Below are positions 15,167 to 22,752 of a DNA stretch of 32,917 bases, piece after piece; the stretch's first letter is position 1, and the number at the start of each line of letters is the position of its first letter. The notes beneath the pieces were generated by a model. It saw only the letters and a program-made list of their open reading frames with translations, was not told the origin of the DNA and made no database searches. The stretch is from JBBQQK01 sp038216025 (lineage in GTDB: Bacteria > Patescibacteriota > UBA1384 > XYA2-FULL-43-10 > 1-14-0-10-43-13). Both the position numbers and the translations under genes were made by a program. Where the stretch lies: positions 1 to 32,917 of the forward strand of contig JBBQQK010000004.1 in the NCBI GenBank assembly GCA_038216025.1. The letters run 5' to 3'.

Positions 15167-15364
15167 ATAGCAGAAAGAATGGAAAAGGGAAACATATCTG
15201 TTAAAGAGGCCGGCAAAAAAGGAGGATCAATCACCAGTAGAAGATATGGTCACGAATTTTACTAAGAGATTGGTCAAAAGGGAGGAGAAATAGGAGGCAG
15301 AAAAGGTGGACAAAGAGCAAAAGAGCTAATTGAGGAAGTCAAGAAAGTTGAAAACGAAAAGTAA
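15167..15364 (+). pseudogene. KGG-repeat stress protein (YciG/con-10-like), inactivated
   Basis: The frame encodes A-E-R-M-E-K-G-N-I-S-V-K-E-A-G-K-K-G-G, then RRYGHEFY, a stop, then EIGQKGGEIGGRKGG and a helical tail, ending TAA at 15362-15364. This is the KGG repeat pattern of small stress-induced proteins. Two single-base lesions stand out. The codon at the expected start (15167, 9 bases after a perfect GAAGGAGGTGAT) is ATA instead of ATG. Codon 33 counted from there (15263-15265) is TAA between Y and E, where GAA would fit. The next ATG, 15179, is poorly placed. Outside these changes the protein is intact, so loss is recent. Readthrough is possible but not shown. Confidence 0.7.
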
Positions 15365-15390
15365 CAATTCATAAATACACTAACAATATA

Positions 15391-15427
15391 AATAAAATGC
15401 TCCGAAGTGATTCTGGAGCATTTTATT
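15391..15427. terminator. Bidirectional terminator
   Basis: AATAAAATGCTCC and GGAGCATTTTATT form a perfect 13-bp stem with an 11-base loop between converging genes. A/T runs on both sides allow termination in both directions. Confidence 0.85.
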
Positions 15428-15438
15428 TTGAACATTAC

Positions 15439-16158
15439 TCAACCCGCATATTTGCCGACGATCACATTGCAGTTGATATGAAGAATTTTACCTATTATCA
15501 AACCCTCGTTAACCAATTTTAGCACCCTGCCATCCATAGTTGAGTCCTTAACGTATTCTCGCTCTATGCAATTATGCTTTCTTGGGTCATACATCTTACC
15601 AACCTCAACTTCTGAATCTAAAAACTGATACCCTTTCAAACGCAAATGCCTTTTAAGGTATGTCCTGATTCTTTCTGCGTTATAATCTATCCAGTCCTCT
15701 GCAGGGTTATTGAACACACGTTCAGGAAACAGTTCAGAAGATAAACTCATTATGAAATTTTTATCGGAAAGATCATTCAAATAGATTTTTTTTGATCCTT
15801 GAAGAAATTCTTTTACCGTATTTATGATTTGCGGATTGACAGTACCCGCAGAACAGACCTCTATGCATCCTTTTTCAAAATCTTCAACGCTTCTTACGCT
15901 TGGCGGGAGTTTTTCTTTGGCTTCGTTTTCTTTTTCTAATTCACGCTGATGAACAGCTATTTGTTCAGCTGATTCATTAACTTGATTTTGTACAGGCTTC
16001 TGAGCTTCTTGATTTACCAGCTTTTGAGTGCCTTGATAGGAAGCAATATATTGCTGAAATACATCGTTAACGTTTTCTATTCCGTATTTTTCTAAAAGTT
16101 CCTGCAGTTCATCCTGCAGTCTTATTTTTTCTTCAACTGTAAATTTTTTACCAAACAT
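15439..16158 (-). CDS. Unknown protein with a GrpE-like C-terminal part
   Basis: A 239-residue soluble protein. The N-terminal 30 residues are charged and helical, followed by a Gln/Glu-rich linker to about 85. The last 50 residues (EVEVGKMYDPRKHNCIERE, then DGRVLKLVNEGLIIGKILH) resemble the beta domain of GrpE, the DnaK nucleotide exchange factor, where D-P-x2-H and G-x-V are conserved. The dimer coiled coil of true GrpE is not obvious, so the match is weak and the role unknown. No ribosome binding site precedes the ATG. It lies 65 bases after the 110-residue coiled-coil gene on the same strand. Confidence 0.5.
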   Translation of the reverse strand: MFGKKFTVEEKIRLQDELQELLEKYGIENVNDVFQQYIASYQGTQKLVNQEAQKPVQNQVNESAEQIAVHQRELEKENEAKEKLPPSVRSVEDFEKGCIEVCSAGTVNPQIINTVKEFLQGSKKIYLNDLSDKNFIMSLSSELFPERVFNNPAEDWIDYNAERIRTYLKRHLRLKGYQFLDSEVEVGKMYDPRKHNCIEREYVKDSTMDGRVLKLVNEGLIIGKILHINCNVIVGKYAG

Positions 16159-16223
16159 AGTTATAGTTTAATCGTTTTTTGCTTTTTAATAAAGCATTGA
16201 CTGTATTTCGGCTGTTTCTGAAT

Positions 16224-16556
16224 TTAATTCAAATCAGCCTTGATCCTAGGATCGATTGACTCCTTTCTATCGATAATTGTGTGTATTCGGTCATAGAATT
16301 CGTTCTCTGCAATTCGCCCTTTTTCTTGCATGTTGGATGCATTTAATATTAAAGGAACGGCTTCCATGACCGCATTGACCTCTTCCTGATTTGCTCCCAT
16401 AGACCGAATTACTGCATTTAACATGGCTGACAAATCTTCAACCTGTTGTTTTAAACGGCTGTTTTCAGATTCCATTCGCTCAGTTTCAACACCGCTCATC
16501 TCCTGATTGAACTTCATTGCGGCTTCTCTTTCCTCTTCCGATATCATCTTTTCCAT
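16224..16556 (-). CDS. Small coiled-coil protein of unknown function
   Basis: A 110-residue, acidic, helical protein. AGGAGATGAA precedes the ATG at good spacing. Residues about 20-50 have strong heptad character (ETERMESENSRLKQQVEDLS). No catalytic or binding motif is visible. It is the first gene on this minus-strand pair; the 430-base gap upstream serves the DEAD-box gene on the other strand. Confidence 0.55.
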   Translation of the reverse strand: MEKMISEEEREAAMKFNQEMSGVETERMESENSRLKQQVEDLSAMLNAVIRSMGANQEEVNAVMEAVPLILNASNMQEKGRIAENEFYDRIHTIIDRKESIDPRIKADLN

Positions 16557-16708
16557 TTCATCTCCTACAATAATGCTTATGCAGTCCTTTACTTAAGTTT
16601 AACAAATTTTCCATAATTTTACTTCTTTCGAGATTAATATAATATTTACTTTAGTTAGTCCTCACACACAAAATGATTTGCATTCTTTAAAATAATTAGA
16701 TTAAATAC

Positions 16709-16737
16709 TTGCACAAAACTTATTTTCATGTTATAGT
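16709..16737 (+). promoter_or_regulatory. Promoter of the DEAD-box helicase gene
   Basis: TTGCAC (16709-16714) and TATAGT (16732-16737) are 17 bases apart, and TG at 16729-16730 makes an extended -10 (TGTTATAGT). The start would be near 16744, about 247 bases upstream of the ATG. Confidence 0.65.
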
Positions 16738-16743
16738 CAAAAC

Positions 16744-16990
16744 ATAAGAAATTGTTCTATAGATTTTCCGAAGCGGAACTTGGTAGATCATTGCTTTATG
16801 CAAAGATATTAACAACAACAAACCACGTTCTATATTATGTTTCTGTGAGCGTACTTCAACTCAAGTACGTATGATGGATAAATTAATATTTCGACGTTTC
16901 TATACAGCAATTCGACAACCATGTGGTTGCCAGTCGATTTTATTAATTTATTTAGGTATTTTTGCTTTTGCAAAAATACGGGAAAAAATC
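16744..16990 (+). promoter_or_regulatory. Long structured 5' leader of the helicase gene
   Basis: The leader contains several hairpins: TTCCG/CGGAA near 16767-16779, CGTACTT/AAGTACG near 16848-16868, AACCA/TGGTT near 16917-16928 inside CGAC/GTCG, and GTATTTTTGC/GCAAAAATAC (10 bp, loop TTTT) at about 16954-16977. The last lies just before GGGAAAAAATC and the ATG, so it can control ribosome entry. Long leaders are known for cold-shock helicase and csp mRNAs. No better explanation was found for this 250-base stretch. Confidence 0.5.
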
Positions 16991-18391
16991 ATGCAAAAAA
17001 CAGCAAACACTACTTTTCAAAGTAGATTTATTAAGAAAAAGTATCCAGCTAGCGCTGGATCAAGAAACAGCAACAGGCCATCATCAGACGGAAGTTCGTC
17101 TTTTGACAGCAGGAAAAAACCATCATATTTTGGTGGAAATAGCGGAAGCTCTTCTGACGGAAGAGGAGACAGAAGAAGTCAAGGCCAATCATCTTCTTAT
17201 GGAAATTCTCGCCCTTCATCCGGCGGATTCAGAAGAAGCAGTGGCGGCGGAAGAAACTCCAGACCAAAACGTAGTTTTGGAGAATCAATCGATATTTCTA
17301 AATTCGTAAAAAAATCTTCAGATATTCAACAAAAAGAATTGACCGAGATCACACACAAATTCAGCGATTTCGCTTTGTGCGAACCAATCTTGCAGAATTT
17401 GAAACACAAGAAATATGAAACCCCTACTCCTATTCAAGATCAAGCAATCAATCATTTGCTAGAAGGCCGCGACCTTATCGGTTTGGCTAATACCGGAACC
17501 GGCAAAACTGCAGCATTTCTATTGCCTTTAATAAACAAGGTATGGAACGACAAATCACAAAAAGTTTTGATCATAGCTCCTACCCGTGAATTAGCGCAAC
17601 AAATTGAAGTTGAATTTCGACAGTTCTCTTGGAACATGAAACTCTTCTCGGCAATTTGTGTCGGCGGCGCTCCAGTCTTCAAGCAAATTGGAAATCTTAA
17701 AAGAAATCCTCACTTTGTGATAGGTACGCCTGGACGACTTAAGGACCTAAGCGAAAGAGGCTTAGTTGATTTCACTAAATTCAACAATATAGTTCTAGAT
17801 GAAGTTGACCGCATGTTGGACATGGGATTCGTCGATGAGATCAAAGAAATTGTTAAGCAATTGCCAGAAGACAGACAATCTCTGTTCTTCTCAGCAACAA
17901 TGCCTATCAAAATTAGAGATCTTGTTACAAAAATTCTAAAAGATCCAATCACTGTTGAAATCAAATCAGGACAAACTACTGAAAATGTTGATCAGGACAT
18001 TGTTCGCGTAAGAGACAGAGAGATGAAATTTACTCAACTTTCAGAGATACTACGCCAAGACGATTCCAAAAAAGTGCTTATCTTCATCGAGACAAAAGCT
18101 GAAGTTGAAAAACTTACCAGAAATTTGGTGACCGAAGGCTTCAAGGCTGACTCTATCCATGGTGATAAAAAACAACACCAAAGACAAAGAGCTTTGACTT
18201 CTTTTAAACGCGATGACATCAACATTTTAGTTGCCACTGACGTAGCCGCAAGAGGCTTGGACATCAATGATATCTCTCACGTTATCAACTATACTGTTCC
18301 ACAAACTTACAACGATTATATACACAGAATCGGCCGAACTGGCAGAGGCATGAAAAAGGGCAGCGCACTGACTTTTGTAGACGCCAGATAA
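16991..18391 (+). CDS. DEAD-box RNA helicase with N-terminal Ser/Gly/Arg-rich tail
   Basis: The ATG at 16991 begins a 466-residue protein; the frame runs further upstream, but only through the structured leader. Residues 1-105 are a disordered Ser/Gly/Arg/Asn-rich region that probably binds RNA. The core has the Q motif (PTPIQDQAI), motif I A-N-T-G-T-G-K-T, Ia PTREL, Ib TPGR, motif II D-E-V-D rather than D-E-A-D, motif III SAT, IV and V (ATDVAARGLDI) and VI HRIGRTGR. It unwinds RNA duplexes with ATP, as in ribosome assembly and cold adaptation. In RhlE/DeaD types the basic tail is usually C-terminal; here it is N-terminal and the protein stops soon after motif VI. Confidence 0.9.
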   Translation: MQKTANTTFQSRFIKKKYPASAGSRNSNRPSSDGSSSFDSRKKPSYFGGNSGSSSDGRGDRRSQGQSSSYGNSRPSSGGFRRSSGGGRNSRPKRSFGESIDISKFVKKSSDIQQKELTEITHKFSDFALCEPILQNLKHKKYETPTPIQDQAINHLLEGRDLIGLANTGTGKTAAFLLPLINKVWNDKSQKVLIIAPTRELAQQIEVEFRQFSWNMKLFSAICVGGAPVFKQIGNLKRNPHFVIGTPGRLKDLSERGLVDFTKFNNIVLDEVDRMLDMGFVDEIKEIVKQLPEDRQSLFFSATMPIKIRDLVTKILKDPITVEIKSGQTTENVDQDIVRVRDREMKFTQLSEILRQDDSKKVLIFIETKAEVEKLTRNLVTEGFKADSIHGDKKQHQRQRALTSFKRDDINILVATDVAARGLDINDISHVINYTVPQTYNDYIHRIGRTGRGMKKGSALTFVDAR

Positions 18392-18422
18392 ATCAACGCC
18401 TCATATAGATGAGCCGTTAAAG

Positions 18423-18453
18423 AAAAAAGACTTCAGCAATGAAGTCTTTTTTT
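18423..18453 (+). terminator. Terminator after the helicase gene
   Basis: AAAAAAGACTTCA and TGAAGTCTTTTTT form a 13-bp stem around GCAA, with a T tail. It ends 15 bases before the mntP start. Confidence 0.9.
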
Positions 18454-18461
18454 GATACAAT
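18453..18461 (+). promoter_or_regulatory. Extended -10 promoter placing the start at the mntP ATG
   Basis: TGATACAAT is an extended -10 (TG, one base, TACAAT). Seven bases later is 18468, the A of the ATG, so the mRNA would be leaderless. The -35 region falls inside the preceding terminator and is not recognisable. Confidence 0.5.
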
Positions 18462-18467
18462 CTTATT

Positions 18468-19004
18468 ATGACTTTTTTATCTTTACTCCTTCTATCAACT
18501 GGCCTAGCCATGGATGCCACTGCTGCCTCTTTTGCCTGTGGAGCTTTTTGCAAAAAAAATAAAACAATGATGTTAAAAATTGCTCTACTCTTTGGCCTAT
18601 TTCAAGGAATCATGCCACTAATTGGCTACGCGGCCGGTTTTCAAATGAAAGACTACATTGTCAGCTATGATCATTGGATCGCTTTTTTTCTACTTCTTTT
18701 CGTAGGAACCAGAATGATGTTTGAGAAAGAGAAACAGAAATTTAATCTACTATCAAGGAAAAATTTATTTATGCTTGCAATTGCCACAAGCATCGACGCC
18801 TTAGTCGTCGGCATCAGCTTCAGTCTGATCAAATCCAATATTATTCTAAGTGCGATAGTGATTGCCCTAGTCACCCTTTTTCTCTCATTTACTGGGGGCA
18901 TGATAGGCAAGTCAATTAATATTAAACCTTCTTATTTAAAAATATTCGGCGGCACAGCAATAGTGCTGATCGGGCTGAAAATTCTACTTAGCCACCTGTA
19001 TTAA
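18468..19004 (+). CDS. mntP: Manganese efflux pump MntP
   Basis: A 178-residue membrane protein with six helices in two related halves. The paired family motifs are present: T-G-L-A-M-D-A-T-A-A-S-F in helix 1 and A-I-A-T-S-I-D-A-L-V-V-G in helix 4; the aspartates in these are essential in the E. coli protein. MntP exports Mn(II). There is no ribosome binding site, consistent with a leaderless transcript from the promoter just upstream. No yybP-ykoY manganese riboswitch is seen. It is flanked by two terminators and so forms its own unit. Confidence 0.9.
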   Translation: MTFLSLLLLSTGLAMDATAASFACGAFCKKNKTMMLKIALLFGLFQGIMPLIGYAAGFQMKDYIVSYDHWIAFFLLLFVGTRMMFEKEKQKFNLLSRKNLFMLAIATSIDALVVGISFSLIKSNIILSAIVIALVTLFLSFTGGMIGKSINIKPSYLKIFGGTAIVLIGLKILLSHLY

Positions 19005-19044
19005 ATATATTACCTCACGCTTACCTAACTTAATTGGCCCACCT

Positions 19045-19076
19045 AAAAAGGACATCCATAACTGAATGTCCTTTTT
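19045..19076. terminator. Bidirectional terminator between mntP and the RND gene
   Basis: AAAAAGGACAT and ATGTCCTTTTT pair perfectly (11 bp, 10-base loop), with A and T tracts on the two sides, between two convergent genes. Confidence 0.85.
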
Positions 19077-19088
19077 CATTTATTTTAT

Positions 19089-22000
19089 CTAAACCACTTG
19101 CTCTTTATGCACCCTTGCCCGTAATTTCATTATTGATACATATAGAATCGGAATTACCACTAGAGAGAAAAAGCCAGAAAGTCCGATACCGGCGATAATA
19201 ACCAGGGATAAGCCTCTCCAAAATTCTGATTCGATGGCCAGAGGCAGAAGACCGCCCAAAGCAACCAATTTAGTGAGCAATATTGGTCTAAAACGAACAC
19301 CTGATGCTTTTATAATTGCTTCTTTTGGCGTAAGTCCTTTTTCTTTCACCAACTGATTTGCATAATCAATCAAGAAAATCGCCACATTTTCCACGATACC
19401 TACTAAAATCGTAATGCCTAAAAGTTCCAGGAAGCCAAATTGACTCTTGGTTATCCAAAGCACCGGAAAAACTCCAATGAACGACAACGGAATAGTGAAG
19501 AGCATTATCACAGGCAACGAAAATGACCTAAACTGAAGAACAAGAACAAGATAAGTAAGAACTATAGCTATAATCAAAGCGACACCTAAATCAGTAAATG
19601 ATTTTGTTATATCGCCTATATCACCCTTATTCAGCTTGCTATCGATACCCAATTCTTTCAATTTATCCTTGGTCAAATAGTCGTCTAAAGTTTTTTGGAC
19701 AGTTGCTGTGTTTTTAGTGTCGTCCACTCTAGCTTGCACGGTTGCAAAACGAGCTCCGTTATAGCGCTCTATTGAACCGACCCCTTGGCCTTCGGTCACA
19801 TCGGCAACATCACCTAGGTTAATGATCGTACCGGCTCTTGATAACAAAGGAAGTTTTTTAAGCTCATCGATATTTTTAGGTTTAGAATTTGCTGTTAAGA
19901 AAATATCAAAGTTATTGCCATCTTTGTCTGAAAATTTACCAATTTGATTTTGATCAATAACTGATTTAATCTGGCTGCCGACTTCAAAGCTGGATAAACC
20001 AGCGATTCCGACCTTTGTTCTGTTCAGACTTATTTGAATTTCCGGATCTGTCTTGCCGGTAAATCCATCATCAACTTTAGTCACATGTTCAGCTGATTGC
20101 AAAAATTCACCAACTCTTTTTGAAGCATTTTCAAGTTTGGCCAGATCGTTTGTAGCAAGCTGAGTTTTAATTTGATAACCACCAGAAGGAGGGCCGGTTA
20201 TTACCTCAGCGAATAAAAGATCATCAAGCCCTGTAATATTTTTTGTATTGTCGATAACTCGCGCAAGAATTTCCTTGCTCTTATTATTTTTGTCTTTCCG
20301 CTCTGATTTATCTTTTAGATTGATGTACATCCAAAAACCATCAGCAGATTGATTGGTAAAGAAATATTCTTTTATGCCTTCTTCTTTTATCAAGGCATCT
20401 TCAATTTTTTTAGCTGCTTCATTTTTCTGAGTTTCTGTGAGCCCATTTTGATAAGTGGCTTGAGCTTGAAGCATAGGACTATCAGAAGGATTGGCAAATT
20501 GAACTATTTGAATTTTACCGGTGGCCACAAGAGAGAAGGACAAGACAATAAGGACAATTGAAACGGCAAGAATTGTGACCTTATGCCATATATTAGAAAG
20601 GATCCAAGTGTTCAATTTCATTATAAAGTGAGAAGCCTTGGACAGATTTTCCTCTTCACTAAATACGGCAGATTCTTTATTGCCCTTTTCTCTATGCAAA
20701 ATTTTTCTAGTCAAGTAAGGCAAAAGAGCAATAGGCACAATATACGAGGCAACCAATGCTGGAATCACTGTCAAAGGAAGGTATTTAATAATTTGACCAA
20801 AATAGCCTGTAACAACTCCAAAGGGCAAGAATACCAAAAGCGAGGTTAGAACAGCCATCATAATCGAAGCTCCGTATCTTCTGCCTGATTCTATTACGGA
20901 ATTACGGCTAGAATATTTCAAATCTCTATAACGCTGTATTGCCTCTATCATGACGATAGCAGGATCAACTATAAGACCAAGAACAAGAACAAACGAAAAT
21001 AAAACGATTGTATTCAGCTGAGTTCCGGTCAACTTGAGTGAAATAAAAGTAAGAGCGAAGGCAAATGGAATTGATAAAGTGGAAATCAATGCAGCACGCC
21101 AATTTACCAAAAGTAACATTGCCAAAAACAGCAATTGCAGACCGCCAAGTAGAAACAGATTCTTTTTGGAGCCAACTGAAGCATCCATAATCTCTTTAAC
21201 CTGATCTTCTGTCTGCTTTGCCATATCATAAACAGTTGTGGCAACTACTCCCCCATCAACCTTTCCTTCAGATTTTGCATCAGCAATAGCTGAATCGATT
21301 TTTTCTTTAGTTCGAATAATATCGGCATCGCTTGTTAATTCGACTTCCAACAGAACCCCTTCGTTGGATACAACATTGCCATCTTTAAGTACGCCAAAGC
21401 GATCGATATTATCAGAGACAGCTAACTCTTTATCAACTTTTGCAACATCTTTCAACAAAACCGGCGCCTTAGTTAACGGGTTAACCCCTATCAAGATATT
21501 TTCAATGTCAGATAAGGACGAAATAGACCCAAGAGCAATGCTTGATTGCTTTTTACCGTCTATTTCAAGATAACCTGTAGGCAAATCAACATTTCCAGCC
21601 TGAACGATCTGAGCAATATTAGACAAAGGAATACCGGCTTTTCGCAAAGATGCGGAATCAACAGATACTACCACATTTTCCTTAACATCTTTCTGGGAAG
21701 CTTTTTTGACACCATCGACAGATTCAATTTCATCGGCCATTTTCTTTGCTTCAATCCTCGAGCTATTCACTCCTTTGCCGTCAGCTATTCCATAAACGAA
21801 GGCGGCGCCGCTGGTAGTGATAGTCATGACCTTTGGCTGTTCAACGTCTTCCGGAAGACTGCCTTTAGCAATGACAAGCTTGTTCTGGAGGTCTGAAACA
21901 GCCTGGTCCAAGTCTACCGATTCTTCAAAATTCACTATCACTTGCGAATAGCTATTTTGAGAAATCGAAGAAAAGTCTTTTACCCCTTTTGCATCTTTGA

Positions 22001-22253
22001 TGGCGGATTCAACTTCCTTTGTAACCTTTGATTCAACTTCTTTTGAGTTGGCCCCCGGATAAATAGTCTGGACGATCACAGTTTTGATGCTTACCGCAGG
22101 AAATCCTTCACGTCGAAAAGACATTAAACTAAATGTGCCACCAATTAATGCAGCAATGATTATTAGCCAGACAAGGCGGCTGTTATCATAGAAAAACCTG
22201 ACAATTTTTGCATTCCAATCCAATGGATGCTTTTTGTTTGCGTCACTCTCCAT
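19089..22253 (-). CDS. RND-superfamily efflux transporter (AcrB/HAE1-like)
   Basis: A 1054-residue permease, usual length for the family, with twelve expected helices: one at 28-45, a large extracytoplasmic loop to about 360, helices 2-6 with the amphipathic segment, helix 7 near 555-580, a second loop and helices 8-12. The RND signature FRREGFPAVS is present. In helix 4 AcrB has Asp407-Asp408; here it is Asp430-Pro431. In helix 10 the lysine position is Asn956, with Glu955 beside it (G-I-V-E-N-V-A-I). So the proton relay is changed from AcrB, though Asn at the lysine site occurs in other RND groups. AAGGAG precedes the ATG. No membrane fusion or outer-membrane partner is adjacent. The substrate is unknown. 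Confidence 0.9.
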   Translation of the reverse strand: MESDANKKHPLDWNAKIVRFFYDNSRLVWLIIIAALIGGTFSLMSFRREGFPAVSIKTVIVQTIYPGANSKEVESKVTKEVESAIKDAKGVKDFSSISQNSYSQVIVNFEESVDLDQAVSDLQNKLVIAKGSLPEDVEQPKVMTITTSGAAFVYGIADGKGVNSSRIEAKKMADEIESVDGVKKASQKDVKENVVVSVDSASLRKAGIPLSNIAQIVQAGNVDLPTGYLEIDGKKQSSIALGSISSLSDIENILIGVNPLTKAPVLLKDVAKVDKELAVSDNIDRFGVLKDGNVVSNEGVLLEVELTSDADIIRTKEKIDSAIADAKSEGKVDGGVVATTVYDMAKQTEDQVKEIMDASVGSKKNLFLLGGLQLLFLAMLLLVNWRAALISTLSIPFAFALTFISLKLTGTQLNTIVLFSFVLVLGLIVDPAIVMIEAIQRYRDLKYSSRNSVIESGRRYGASIMMAVLTSLLVFLPFGVVTGYFGQIIKYLPLTVIPALVASYIVPIALLPYLTRKILHREKGNKESAVFSEEENLSKASHFIMKLNTWILSNIWHKVTILAVSIVLIVLSFSLVATGKIQIVQFANPSDSPMLQAQATYQNGLTETQKNEAAKKIEDALIKEEGIKEYFFTNQSADGFWMYINLKDKSERKDKNNKSKEILARVIDNTKNITGLDDLLFAEVITGPPSGGYQIKTQLATNDLAKLENASKRVGEFLQSAEHVTKVDDGFTGKTDPEIQISLNRTKVGIAGLSSFEVGSQIKSVIDQNQIGKFSDKDGNNFDIFLTANSKPKNIDELKKLPLLSRAGTIINLGDVADVTEGQGVGSIERYNGARFATVQARVDDTKNTATVQKTLDDYLTKDKLKELGIDSKLNKGDIGDITKSFTDLGVALIIAIVLTYLVLVLQFRSFSLPVIMLFTIPLSFIGVFPVLWITKSQFGFLELLGITILVGIVENVAIFLIDYANQLVKEKGLTPKEAIIKASGVRFRPILLTKLVALGGLLPLAIESEFWRGLSLVIIAGIGLSGFFSLVVIPILYVSIMKLRARVHKEQVV

Positions 22254-22487
22254 TTGACTCCTTATGTTTATCTATATTTTTCGAAATGAATACAAAAAGA
22301 ACTCGAACAACGGGCCCTTTTAAAGTAATCCTTAACTAATCTTAGCATTTCGGACTTTTTTTAGGAAGATATATTCTCCCAAAATCCTTGTCATGATTAA
22401 CCTAAACTAAAATATCGATAAGTCGCATATATATGACTTAAAAGATTTCACAAAGATATTCTTATCGCAAATACCTATTATACAGAA

Positions 22488-22640
22488 GTCAGCTTGGAGA
22501 AAGGGGTACCACTAAGGCCTTAGCTCCATAACGGGAGGACACCTTATGAGGCTTTGGTTTTAGCCCTCTCCGAGCTGACAATCATCTCAGCTGTCTCTAC
22601 CTCCAATGCCTGGCGGCAATTAGTCGCCAGGCATCATTTT
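22488..22640 (+). ncRNA. Structured RNA of unknown class with its own terminator
   Basis: GTCAGCTTGGAGA (22488-22500) pairs over 13 positions with TCTCCGAGCTGAC (22567-22579), continued by GGG/CCC, closing a multi-branch core. Inside are ACCA/TGGT, TAAGG/CCTTA and CTCC/GGAG helices. The 3' arm can instead pair downstream: AGCTGA (22573-22578) with TCAGCT (22587-22592), which would open the first stem. A strong hairpin (ATGCCTGGCG/CGCCAGGCAT, about 22606-22634) and a T-rich tail end it. A TATTAT -10 at 22476 puts the start at 22488, exactly the stem base. It is not SRP RNA, tmRNA, RNase P or a riboswitch class I can name. Confidence 0.6.
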
Positions 22641-22643
22641 TGT

Positions 22644-22672
22644 TTGACGAATTGTCTTTTTTCTGGTATATT
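22644..22672 (+). promoter_or_regulatory. Promoter of typA
   Basis: TTGACG (22644-22649) and TATATT (22667-22672) are 17 bases apart, with TG at 22664-22665 forming an extended -10. The start is expected near 22679. Because it lies after the terminator of the structured RNA, typA is transcribed on its own. Confidence 0.65.
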
Positions 22673-22752
22673 TAACAAATTAGTAAATCAATCAGTATCT
22701 ACACTAATTAACACATTTTGTGCCTGTTTTAACAGTGAATTAGAAAGAAATT

